From Streptomyces echinoruber (lineage in GTDB: Bacteria; Actinomycetota; Actinomycetes; Streptomycetales; Streptomycetaceae): a DNA stretch of 64,000 nt. How positions within the stretch are numbered: position 1 is the stretch's first letter; the number at the start of each line of letters is the position of its first letter. The notes beneath the pieces were generated by a model. The model made no database searches. It was not told the DNA's origin and saw only the letters and a program-made list of their open reading frames with translations. Below, piece after piece: positions 42,486-53,067 of this stretch. The DNA lies in NCBI RefSeq assembly GCF_014651135.1, contig NZ_BMWH01000009.1:62001-126000 (forward strand). Direction: 5' to 3'. The position numbers and the translations under genes are program-made.

Positions 42486-44015
42486 TCAGATGTCCCGGAA
42501 GGTCTCGATCTGTGCCCCGACGGAGTTCAGGCGCTCGGCCAGGTCCTCGTAACCTCGGTTGATGACGTACACGTTGCGCAGCACGGAGGTGCCCTCGGCG
42601 GCCATCATCGCCAGCAGGACGACCACGGCGGGCCGCAGGGCCGGCGGGCACATCATCTCCGCCGCCCGCCAGCGGGTCGGGCCCTCCACCAGCACCCGGT
42701 GCGGGTCGAGGAGTTGGAGGCGGCCGCCGAGGCGGTTGAGGTCGGTCAGGTAGATGGCGCGGTTGTCGTAGACCCAGTCGTGGATGAGGGTCTTGCCCTG
42801 CGCGGTGGCGGCGATGGCCGCGAAGAAGGGGACGTTGTCGATGTTCAGGCCGGGGAACGGCATGGGGTGGATCTTGTCGATCGGCGCCTCCAGCTTGGAG
42901 GGCCGCACGGTGAGGTCCACCAGCCGGGTGCGGCCGTTGTCGGCGACGTACTCGGGCGTGCGGTCGTGGTCGAGGCCCATCTCCTCCAGCACCGCGAGCT
43001 CGATCTCCAGGAACTCGACGGGCACCCGGCGGATCGTCAGTTCCGATCCGGTGACGACGGCGGCGGCCAGCAGGCTCATCGCCTCCACCGGGTCCTCGGA
43101 GGGGGAGTAGTCGACGTCGACGTCGATGTCGGGCACGCCGTGCACGGTGAGCGTGGTGGTGCCGATGCCCTCCACCCGCACGCCCAGGGACTCCAGGAAG
43201 AAACACAGGTCCTGGACCATGTAGTTGGAGGAGGCGTTGCGGATGACGGTCACGCCGTCGTGCCGGGCGGCGGCCATCAGCGCGTTCTCGGTGACAGTGT
43301 CGCCGCGTTCGGTCAGCACGATCGGGCGGCCGGGACGCACCGCGCGGTCCACCTCGGCGTGGTACCAGCCCTCGGTGGCCGTGATGTCCAGCCCGAACCG
43401 GCGCAGCGCGATCATGTGCGGTTCGATGGTGCGGGTGCCCAGGTCGCAGCCGCCGGCGTACGGCAGTTTGAAGTGGTCCATGCGGTGCAGCAGCGGGCCG
43501 AAGAACATGATGATGGACCGCGTCCGGCGGGCCGCCTCCGCGTCGATCGCGCCCACGTCGAGGTCGGCCGGGGGCACGATCTCCAGGTCGGTGCCGTCGT
43601 TGATCCAACGGGTGCGCACGCCGACGGAGTTGAGGACCTCCAGAAGGCGGTAGACCTCCTCGATGCGGGCGACGCGGCGCAGCACCGTGCGGCCCCGGTT
43701 GAGCAGCGAGGCGCACAGCAGTGCCACGCACGCGTTCTTGCTCGTCTTGACGTCGATGGCGCCGTGCAGCCGGCGGCCGCCGACCACCCGCAGGTGCATC
43801 GGACCGGCGTAGCCCAGGGAGACGATCTCGCTGTCCAGCGCCTCGCCGATACGGGCGATCATCTCAAGGCTGATGTTCTGGTTGCCGCGTTCGATGCGGT
43901 TGACGGCGCTCTGGCTGGTTCCGAGCGCCTCGGCGAGCTGACTCTGCGTCCAGCCCCGGTGCTTGCGGGCGTCACGGATGAGCTTGCCGATGCGTACGAG
44001 GTAGTCGTCTGCCAT
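42486..44015 (-). CDS. murA: UDP-GlcNAc 1-carboxyvinyltransferase with N-terminal HTH
   Basis: A 509-aa EPSP-synthase-family enzyme, MurA-like, which transfers enolpyruvate from PEP to UDP-GlcNAc in peptidoglycan synthesis. It is fused to an N-terminal XRE helix-turn-helix (residues about 5-60, TQSQLAEALGTSQSAVNRIE). The MurA part has the substrate lysine in VKTSKNACVAL (about 90) and the reactive cysteine in PYAGGCDLGTRTIEPH (about 185), so it should be active. Ordinary MurA is about 420 aa without the HTH. In Streptomyces this fused gene lies next to acnA, as here (from memory). ATG 44015 is 13 nt from a perfect operator-like repeat, so autoregulation is likely. Probably the second MurA of the genome; the housekeeping one is elsewhere. 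Confidence 0.9.
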   Translation of the reverse strand: MADDYLVRIGKLIRDARKHRGWTQSQLAEALGTSQSAVNRIERGNQNISLEMIARIGEALDSEIVSLGYAGPMHLRVVGGRRLHGAIDVKTSKNACVALLCASLLNRGRTVLRRVARIEEVYRLLEVLNSVGVRTRWINDGTDLEIVPPADLDVGAIDAEAARRTRSIIMFFGPLLHRMDHFKLPYAGGCDLGTRTIEPHMIALRRFGLDITATEGWYHAEVDRAVRPGRPIVLTERGDTVTENALMAAARHDGVTVIRNASSNYMVQDLCFFLESLGVRVEGIGTTTLTVHGVPDIDVDVDYSPSEDPVEAMSLLAAAVVTGSELTIRRVPVEFLEIELAVLEEMGLDHDRTPEYVADNGRTRLVDLTVRPSKLEAPIDKIHPMPFPGLNIDNVPFFAAIAATAQGKTLIHDWVYDNRAIYLTDLNRLGGRLQLLDPHRVLVEGPTRWRAAEMMCPPALRPAVVVLLAMMAAEGTSVLRNVYVINRGYEDLAERLNSVGAQIETFRDI

Positions 44016-44027
44016 GAGGTTGAGGTT

Positions 44028-44043
44028 ATCTCAGATATGAGAT
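44028..44043 (-). promoter_or_regulatory. Inverted repeat just upstream of HTH-MurA gene
   Basis: ATCTCA-GATA-TGAGAT, a perfect 6-bp inverted repeat with a 4-bp spacer, 13 nt upstream of the start codon in AT-rich DNA. Its position suits autoregulation by the gene's own XRE domain. Confidence 0.55.
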
Positions 44044-44079
44044 GGCACCTCCTGGGGGGTCCGTTCGGGTGACGTGCCG

Positions 44080-44277
44080 TCAACGACGGCGCTCCGTACG
44101 GGTGCGACGCCACCCGAAAGGTCCGGGCAAATCCACCGATGTCGTACGACGTCCCGTGCTGCTGCGGGTGTACCGCGGACCCTTCCCGCCGCCGGCGGTG
44201 ATGGACCAGGACCGCTTGTTGATGTTCAGCCGCACCCCCGGCAGGATGCGGAAGCTCTTGCGGAACGTGAGCGGCAT
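44080..44277 (-). CDS. DUF4236 protein
   Basis: A 65-aa protein: MPLTFRKSFRILPGVRLNIN, then SWSITAGGGKGPRYTRSS, the DUF4236 signature (a short beta-rich domain of unknown function found in many bacteria, often alone). ATG 44277 is chosen; the open frame continues upstream through the repeat DNA, but that part is low complexity. AAGGAG lies 6 nt upstream. It starts 64 nt upstream of the murA-like gene on the same strand. Confidence 0.85.
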   Translation of the reverse strand: MPLTFRKSFRILPGVRLNINKRSWSITAGGGKGPRYTRSSTGRRTTSVDLPGPFGWRRTRTERRR

Positions 44278-44530
44278 GCGTGTCTCCTTCCGGCCGGTGC
44301 CGAAATCCTCCCGCTCACGCGGATACCCCGCGTCGGCCCCTTGATGGCCGGCCCTCGGCGGCGGGGCGGGGCTTCGGGGTCGGTGGAGCTTCGGCGGCCG
44401 GCCGGGTCCTCGACGGCCGGGCGGCCCCTTGGCGACAGGGCAGGGCTTTGGTGGCCGGACGGGCCCTCGGTGGCAGGGCAGGGCTTTGGTGGCCGGGCGG
44501 AGTGCCGTCTCCCCGGCGGCCGGATCCCGT

Positions 44531-44638
44531 GAGCCGAGAGGCGGTGCCGAGCCGAGAGACGGCACCGAGCCGAGAGGCGGTGCCGAGCCGAGAGACGGCA
44601 CCGAGCCGAGAGGCGGTGCCGAGCCGGGAGGTGGCGCC
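44531..44638. repeat. 18-bp tandem repeats upstream of acnA
   Basis: Six 18-bp units starting GAGCCGAGAG, alternating between two forms: ending GCGGTGCC (units 1, 3, 5) and ACGGCACC (units 2, 4), with unit 6 diverged. This makes a 36-bp higher-order array. Around it (44360-44530) GGCAGGGCTTTGGTGGCCGG is also repeated. The 647-bp gap 44278-44924 holds this array and then the acnA regulatory sites; no gene was recognised in it. Confidence 0.85.
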
Positions 44639-44777
44639 CCGTCGGCCGTGCATCGAAACCGCGAGTCCGGTGACCCGGGAGGCGGGGCCGTGGGTCCTGC
44701 CGGGAGCCGCCCGGCCCTCGCCGGGGCAGGGCGTTCTCCGGGTTGGGCATGACCATCCGGCCCCCATGTACTAGTGT

Positions 44778-44795
44778 TATCTCGACATCGAGATA
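44778..44795 (+). promoter_or_regulatory. Palindrome upstream of acnA (TamR-like site)
   Basis: TATCTCGA-CA-TCGAGATA, a perfect 8-bp inverted repeat. It resembles the sites of TamR, a MarR-family regulator responsive to citrate and trans-aconitate that I recall controlling aconitase in S. coelicolor. About 130 bp upstream of the aconitase start. Confidence 0.55.
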
Positions 44796-44838
44796 TCTGC
44801 CGAGGCGCACCGCAGCCGTCACCGCGGTAAGGGTGACC

Positions 44839-44858
44839 TTACTTAGCCTTACCTTAGC
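44839..44858 (+). promoter_or_regulatory. Candidate iron box upstream of acnA
   Basis: TTACTTAGCCTTACCTTAG matches the DmdR/DtxR iron-box consensus (read on the opposite strand) at about 13 of 19 positions. Iron control would fit the Fe-S enzyme aconitase. AT-rich against the local background. Confidence 0.5.
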
Positions 44859-44924
44859 TGATCGGCCGGGACGGCGTGGCGGCAGGATTGCGGTGGTACG
44901 CGCACATAAATGAAGGAGACTGTC

Positions 44925-47759
<2,835 letters not shown>

Positions 47760-47778
47760 GCCGGCCGGCACGGCAACC

Positions 47779-47811
47779 GGGCCGCGGCTTCCCGCAAGGG
47801 GGCCGCGGCCC
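47779..47811 (+). terminator. acnA terminator
   Basis: GGGCCGCGG (47779-47787) pairs with CCGCGGCCC (47803-47811), then TTCCGTTTT, 20 nt after the acnA stop. Confidence 0.8.
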
Positions 47812-47985
47812 TTCCGTTTTCCGCGAGGGGGACCACGGCCCGTCGGCTTTCCGCAGGAACCGCGGCCCGTCGGCTTTCCGCCACCCTCCGGCCGGAACGG
47901 GCGAAACGGAGGTGAAGGGGCGTCGGAACGGCGGCGAAGCAGCGGCGAAGCAGCGGTGAAGCGGCGTCGAAACGGCGGCGGAAGG
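47812..47985. repeat. Short repeats between acnA and methyltransferase gene
   Basis: The 319-bp gap contains repeated CGCGGCCCGTCGGCTTTCCG blocks (47835-47885) and GAAGCAGCGG units (47935-47965). No gene was recognised here. Confidence 0.6.
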
Positions 47986-48078
47986 GCATGTTCGGCCGCC
48001 CGGCAGGGAAGGCACGGGCCACCGCGGCGACCGGCCCGGTCGCCCGCGTCGTCGGCGGCGGTGGGAGGCGGATGCGGC

Positions 48079-48936
48079 ATGACCCGGCAGCACGACACGG
48101 ACCCCGACGCGGTGGGCCGACTGTACGACCGGTTCACGGACGTGTGGGCGCAGGCCCTCGGCGGCAACGTCCACCTGGGCGTCTGGCCCGAGGACGGCAC
48201 GGTCGCCTCCCCCGGCGAGGCCGCCGACCTCCTCACCGACCTCGTGGCCGACCGCCTCGCCCTGCGCCCCGGCGACCGGGTCCTCGACGTCGGCTGCGGC
48301 AACGGCCACCCCGCCCTGCGCATCGCCGCCCGCCACGCCGTCCACGTCACCGGCATCACCGTCAGCCGCCACCAACTCCGGCAGGCCCGGCAGGCGGCGG
48401 ACCGGGCGGCCCGGGACGCAGGGGAGCGGTGGTCGGCGCGGTTCCTGCTCGCCGACGCCATGCGGCCGCCGTTCCCCGCGGCCTCGTTCGACGCCGCGTT
48501 CGCCGTCGAGTCGCTGCTGCACATGCCGGACCGGGCCACCGTGCTCGGCCGGCTCCACCAGGCCGTGCGCCCCGGCGGCCGCCTGGCCGTGGCGGACCTG
48601 CTGCTGCGCGGCCCGGTCACCGGGCCCGCCGCGGCCGCCGTCGCCGCGACGGCCGAGATGTTCCGCGTCACCTCCTTCGCCACCGCCGACGACCTGCGCG
48701 GCCTGCTGGAGCGCACCGGCTGGGAGCTGGAGGAGCTCACCGACATCGGCGACGCCGTACGGCCCTCCTACGACCATGTCACCTCCGTCATGCGGGAGTT
48801 CGCCGCCGCTGCCGACACCCCGGGAGGCGCGTCGATCCGTGCCGGGGCCGACGTGATCGCCGCCTTCGGCGCCTGCCCCGAGGTGGGTTACGTCCTGCTC
48901 TCGGCCCGCCGCGCGCCGGCGGACGGGCGGGACTGA
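48079..48936 (+). CDS. SAM-dependent methyltransferase
   Basis: A 285-aa class I methyltransferase. Motif I is VLDVGCGNGHPALRIAA (about residue 75), then ADAMRPPFPAASFDAAFAVE (post-II/III region) and LHQAVRPGGRLAVADLLL. The N-terminus VGRLYDRFTDVWAQALGG and the layout suggest the SMT/C-methyltransferase group that acts on sterols, isoprenoids or polyketides; the substrate is not readable. ATG 48079 follows GGAGG. It stands alone between acnA and a GH92 gene. Confidence 0.87.
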   Translation: MTRQHDTDPDAVGRLYDRFTDVWAQALGGNVHLGVWPEDGTVASPGEAADLLTDLVADRLALRPGDRVLDVGCGNGHPALRIAARHAVHVTGITVSRHQLRQARQAADRAARDAGERWSARFLLADAMRPPFPAASFDAAFAVESLLHMPDRATVLGRLHQAVRPGGRLAVADLLLRGPVTGPAAAAVAATAEMFRVTSFATADDLRGLLERTGWELEELTDIGDAVRPSYDHVTSVMREFAAAADTPGGASIRAGADVIAAFGACPEVGYVLLSARRAPADGRD

Positions 48937-49294
48937 GCCGCCCACGGACGGGCGGGGCTGAGCCGCCCACGGGCGGACGGAGCCGGGGCAGCCGGAGGCA
49001 GAATCTGACGGATCGTCACCACACTTATTCGTCAAGGGCGTTTACAAGCGTGGCCGTGGCGGCTAGCTTCACGGAGGAGTGGGGTGGGAGCGCTCCCATG
49101 GGTAGACCGGAACCTGCCCCGGTGTGCCCCCACCCCACACCCGCAGGGGCGGGGCTCCACGGCGGTCCGAAGCGGCCCGGAGTCCCGGGGCGTTGCGGGA
49201 TGCGAAAGGCGGACCCGGTGGCCGGGGGTGAGGCCACCGGGTCCGTGCGGTGTGGTACGGATGCGGCGTGCGGCTTGTGGCGACGCTGCGGCAC

Positions 49295-49310
49295 GCGACA
49301 ACGTTGTCGC
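49295..49310 (+). promoter_or_regulatory. Palindromic operator upstream of GH92 gene 1
   Basis: GCGACAACGTTGTCGC, a perfect 16-bp palindrome about 340 bp upstream of the start codon. Its core GACAACGTTGTC is identical to the site upstream of the second GH92 gene (56943-56954), which suggests one LacI-type regulator. A weaker copy, GACAACGATGTC, lies at 49388-49399. Confidence 0.6.
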
Positions 49311-49436
49311 AACGGTGGGCCGGACCCCTCCACCGCATCGGCCGAGAGATCCGGGACTGGTCCGGACATGACCTTACCGCGCCAACCGACAACGATGTCA
49401 AGGCACTTCACCGCCGACCCGCCCGGACAAGGCATG

Positions 49437-49533
49437 CACGCCCGGGTGAGGCGCGCACGCCCGGATGAGGCGCGTTCAGGGGGCGGCGAGCAGACCGGCG
49501 AGCGGAGTGAGGCACGCACGCCCGGATGAGGCG
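49437..49533. repeat. 20-bp repeats in the gap before GH92 gene 1
   Basis: GCACGCCCGGRTGAGGCGCG occurs at about 49437, 49455 and 49515. The 712-bp gap 48937-49648 contains these, the operator-like palindromes and an AT-richer patch near 49020-49060; no gene is recognised. Confidence 0.65.
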
Positions 49534-49648
49534 CGCCCGCCGCACGGTCCGTCCGCGGTCTTCCGCGGCGGGCGCGGCCCACGCTACTGTCCTCGCGGCT
49601 TGTGCGACCCGTGGTGCGCGACCCGTCCGACCAAGGAGGGGCCGCGTC

Positions 49649-52600
49649 ATGCGCTTCCGTCCCGTGTCCCTGCTGCTCGCCGCCGCGCTGGCGGCCGGCG
49701 GCTCGACTCCCGCCCTCGCGGCGTCCGCCGCACCCCCACCCGACCTCGTCCGCGATCCCACCCCCTACGTCGACCCGCTGATCGGCACGAAGAACGGCGG
49801 CAACGTCTTCCCGGGCGCCGTCGTCCCGTTCGGCATGCTGTCCTTCAGCCCGGAGAACACCCGTGGCGACGCCACCAGAACCGCCGCCCCCGGCGGCTAC
49901 CAGTACGACGCCACCCGCATCCGCGGCTTCAGCCTGACCCACATGTCCGGCACGGGCTGCGCGGGCGGCAGCGGCGACATCCCGTTCTTCCCGTACGCCG
50001 GCGAGGTCACCTCCTCGCCCGCGAGCGACACCAAGGACGCGGTGTACGCCTCCGGCTTCGACCACGCCGACGAGACCGCGGAACCCGGCCGCTACCAGGT
50101 GACCCTCGCCTCGGGCGTCACCGCCGACCTGACGGCCACCGCCCGCACCGGCTCCGCCCGCTTCACCTACCCGGCCGGCAAGCCCGCCTCGCTGCTGATC
50201 CGCACCGCCAACTCCGAGGTCGGCTCCACGGACTCCTCGGTCACCATCGACCCGGCCACCCGCACCGTCTCCGGCTCGGTCACCTCCGGCAACTTCTGCG
50301 GCTACCTCGACCCCGAGGGCCGCCGCGCCTACTACACCCTGTACTTCACCGCCCGCTTCGACCGCGCCTTCAAGGCCACCGGCACCTGGCGGGACGACCG
50401 CCTCAGCCCCGGCTCGACCCACACCACCGGCGGCACCGGCGGCTTCGCGGACGGCGGGCGCCCGGTGGCCGGCAAGGGCGCCGGCGGCTACGTCGAGTTC
50501 GCGCCCGGCACCGGCCCGGTCCACGTCAAGGTCGGCATCTCCTACGTCAGTCCCGAGGGCGCCGAGGCCAACCTGCGGGCCGAGAACCCGCCCGGCCGCT
50601 CCTTCGGCTCCGTCCGCGCGGCGGCCCGCCGCGCCTGGCGCCACCGGCTGGCCGCGATCCGCGTGGGCGGCGGCACGGACGCCGAGCGCACCACCTTCTA
50701 CACCGCGCTCTACCACTCCCTGCTGCACCCCAACGTCATCAGCGACGCCGACCGCCGCTACCGCGGCAGCGACGGCGACGTGCACCGGGTGCGCGCCGGC
50801 CACCGGGCGCAGTACGGCACGTTCTCGGGCTGGGACGTCTACCGCGACCAGGTGCAGCTGCTGACTCTGCTCGATGCGCGCACCGGCTCCGACGTCGCGC
50901 AGTCGCTGTACGAACTGGCCCGGCAGAACGGCGGGGTGTGGGACCGGTGGCTGCACGGCGCGGCCGGCACCCACGTCATGAACGGCGACCCCTCACCGAC
51001 CGCCCTGGCCGGCATCCGCGCCTTCGGCGGCACCGGCTTCGACCTGCGCGGCGCGCTGGCCTCGCTGGTGCGGGCGGCGACCGTGCCGACCGAGCAGGAC
51101 CTGTCGCCGGCGGGCAAGCCGGTGCTGTCGGTGGGCCAGCGGCCCTCGCTCGACAAGTACCTGAAGCTGCACTACATGCCGTCCGTCTCCAACGCCTGGG
51201 GCGGCGCCGCGGAGACGCTGGAGATGTCCACGGCCGACTTCGCGATCTCCCAACTGGCCGCCGCCGCGGGGGAGAAGGACACGCGGGCCGTCTTCCAGAA
51301 GCGCGCCCAGTGGTGGCAGAACAACTTCGACATCGCGGCCGACGACAGCGGCGGCTACATCGCCAACCGCAAGGCCGACGGCAGTTGGGTCACCGGCTTC
51401 ACCCCCGCCACCGGCAACGGCTTCGTGGAGGGCACCGCCGCCCAGTACACCTGGATGGTGCCGCACGACCCGGCCGGGCTGTTCGCCGCGATGGGCGGCC
51501 GCGACAAGGCCCTCGCCCGCCTCGACGCCTTCTTCCACGACGCGGACGGCGACTGGGCCTTCACCGGCAGCGGCGGCGAGAAGGCCGAACTCGACAACGA
51601 GCCGTCGATCAACGTCCCCTACCTGTACGACTACGCCGGCGCCCCCTACAAGACGCAGGAGACCGTCCGCGCCGCCCTGCGGCGGCTGTGGTCCACCGCG
51701 CCCGGCGGCATCCCCGGCAACGACGACCTCGGCGCGATGTCGTCCTGGTACGTCTTCTCCGCGCTCGGCATGTACCCGCAGGTGCCCTCGCGCGCCGAAC
51801 TCGTCCTGGCCTCCCCGCTGTTCGAGCGCATCGAGATCGACCGGCCGTACGGCAACGACATCTCGATCCGGGCCCGGGGCGCGGCGGCCGACGCGCCGTA
51901 CGTCCAGTCCCTGAAGGTCGACGGCCGCACCCACGACCGCCCGTGGCTCCCGGCGTCCTTCGTGCGCGACGGCGGCCGCCTGGACTACACGCTCGGCACC
52001 ATCCCCGACCGCGCCTGGGGCAGCGACCCGGCCGACGCCCCGCCGTCCTTCCGTAAGGGCGAGCAGCCCTACCAGATCGGCGTCGGCCCCACCGCGGCCA
52101 CCCTCGCCCCCGGGCAGAGCACCCGGATTGCCGTCCGCGCCCTGTCCCTGACCGGCGGCAGCGGCCCCGAGGTCCGCTTCCGCGTCGAGACCCCGCCCGG
52201 CGTCACCGCCACCCCCGCCGAGGGCACGGTGACCGGCGGCCTGCGGGAGATCACCCTCTCCACCGCCGAGGACATCGCGCAGGGCTACTACGACGTGAAG
52301 GTCACCGTCACCTCCGAGGGCACCTCCTACGCGCAGCCGGTCTCCCTCACGGTGGCCGCGCCCGGCAGCCTGCTCGCCGCCTACAACAACACCGGGGCCT
52401 CCGACGACGACGGCGAGCACGACGAGGCCGACTACGACGGCGGCGGCTGGAGCTACTCCCGCCAGGCCCTGGCCGCCGCGGGCCTCGCCCCCGGCGCGCA
52501 CGGCACCGTAGACGGCCTCGCCTTCACCTGGCCCGCCTCGCCGGCCGGCCGGCCCGACAACGCCTCCGCCGCCGGCCAGACCATCCGCCTGGCCGGTCCC

Positions 52601-52924
52601 GCCCGCCGGCTGTCCTTCGTCGGCTCCGCCGTCAACGGCGACCAGCAGGACACCGCCACCCTCACCTACACCGACGGAACGACCGGCACGGTCGACCTCT
52701 CCTTCACCGACTGGACGGTCGGCGGCGGCGCCGGCGGCGTCCGGTACGGCAACGAGGTCGTCGCCAGGACGCCGTACCGCAACGTCGCGGGCGCGGACCG
52801 GGACCCGGTGACGACGTACGTCTTCGCCACCCGGCCCTTCACCGCGCCGGAGGGCAAGGAGATCAGCAGCGTGCGGCTGCCGGACCACACCGACCTGCAC
52901 GTCTTCACGCTGGCCACCGGCTGA
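49649..52924 (+). CDS. Secreted GH92 alpha-mannosidase
   Basis: A 1091-aa exported glycoside hydrolase of family GH92, calcium-dependent enzymes releasing mannose from alpha-mannosides (such as N-glycans or fungal mannans). Signal peptide: residues 1-25 (MRFRPVSLLLAAALAAGG...TPALAASA). GH92 motifs: NGGNVFPGAVVPFGMLSFSP (about 52), MSGTGCAGGSGDIPFFPY (about 100), WGGAAETLEMSTADFAI and NDDLGAMSSWYVFSALGMYP (about 690). Residues about 815-895 resemble a NEW3-type beta domain and the C-terminus a further carbohydrate-binding domain. ATG 49649 follows AAGGAGGGG. It converges with the other GH92 gene across a strong terminator. The target linkage is not readable. Confidence 0.92.
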   Translation: MRFRPVSLLLAAALAAGGSTPALAASAAPPPDLVRDPTPYVDPLIGTKNGGNVFPGAVVPFGMLSFSPENTRGDATRTAAPGGYQYDATRIRGFSLTHMSGTGCAGGSGDIPFFPYAGEVTSSPASDTKDAVYASGFDHADETAEPGRYQVTLASGVTADLTATARTGSARFTYPAGKPASLLIRTANSEVGSTDSSVTIDPATRTVSGSVTSGNFCGYLDPEGRRAYYTLYFTARFDRAFKATGTWRDDRLSPGSTHTTGGTGGFADGGRPVAGKGAGGYVEFAPGTGPVHVKVGISYVSPEGAEANLRAENPPGRSFGSVRAAARRAWRHRLAAIRVGGGTDAERTTFYTALYHSLLHPNVISDADRRYRGSDGDVHRVRAGHRAQYGTFSGWDVYRDQVQLLTLLDARTGSDVAQSLYELARQNGGVWDRWLHGAAGTHVMNGDPSPTALAGIRAFGGTGFDLRGALASLVRAATVPTEQDLSPAGKPVLSVGQRPSLDKYLKLHYMPSVSNAWGGAAETLEMSTADFAISQLAAAAGEKDTRAVFQKRAQWWQNNFDIAADDSGGYIANRKADGSWVTGFTPATGNGFVEGTAAQYTWMVPHDPAGLFAAMGGRDKALARLDAFFHDADGDWAFTGSGGEKAELDNEPSINVPYLYDYAGAPYKTQETVRAALRRLWSTAPGGIPGNDDLGAMSSWYVFSALGMYPQVPSRAELVLASPLFERIEIDRPYGNDISIRARGAAADAPYVQSLKVDGRTHDRPWLPASFVRDGGRLDYTLGTIPDRAWGSDPADAPPSFRKGEQPYQIGVGPTAATLAPGQSTRIAVRALSLTGGSGPEVRFRVETPPGVTATPAEGTVTGGLREITLSTAEDIAQGYYDVKVTVTSEGTSYAQPVSLTVAAPGSLLAAYNNTGASDDDGEHDEADYDGGGWSYSRQALAAAGLAPGAHGTVDGLAFTWPASPAGRPDNASAAGQTIRLAGPARRLSFVGSAVNGDQQDTATLTYTDGTTGTVDLSFTDWTVGGGAGGVRYGNEVVARTPYRNVAGADRDPVTTYVFATRPFTAPEGKEISSVRLPDHTDLHVFTLATG

Positions 52925-52954
52925 CGAAGCGGGCGGACCGACCGGAGCAAGCAA

Positions 52955-52989
52955 GAAGGGGGCGGACCCGAAACGGGCCCGCCCCCTTC
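52955..52989. terminator. Terminator between convergent GH92 genes
   Basis: GAAGGGGGCGGACCCG-AAA-CGGGCCCGCCCCCTTC, a 16-bp stem with one mismatch. It serves both convergent genes. Confidence 0.85.
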
Positions 52990-52992
52990 CGC

Positions 52993-53056
52993 GTCACACG
53001 GTCACACGGTCGTGCGATCACACAGTCGTGCGGCCACGCGGTCACACGTCCGTGCG
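52993..53056. repeat. Degenerate 8-bp repeats after GH92 terminator
   Basis: Eight successive 8-mers of the type GTCACACG/GTCGTGCG (GTCACACG, GTCACACG, GTCGTGCG, ATCACACA, GTCGTGCG, GCCACGCG, GTCACACG, TCCGTGCG). Confidence 0.75.
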
Positions 53057-53067
53057 CCCGCGTCCCG

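Noticed and set aside
44910..44924. Earlier ATG start for aconitase
   Set aside because: The five extra codons contain the AAGGAG ribosome-binding site for the GTG at 44925, which gives the known Streptomyces start MSANSF.
49526..49648. Longer N-terminus for the first GH92 protein
   Set aside because: ATG 49649 has AAGGAGGGG upstream and opens with a signal peptide; the 41 upstream codons are Arg-rich and would bury the signal.
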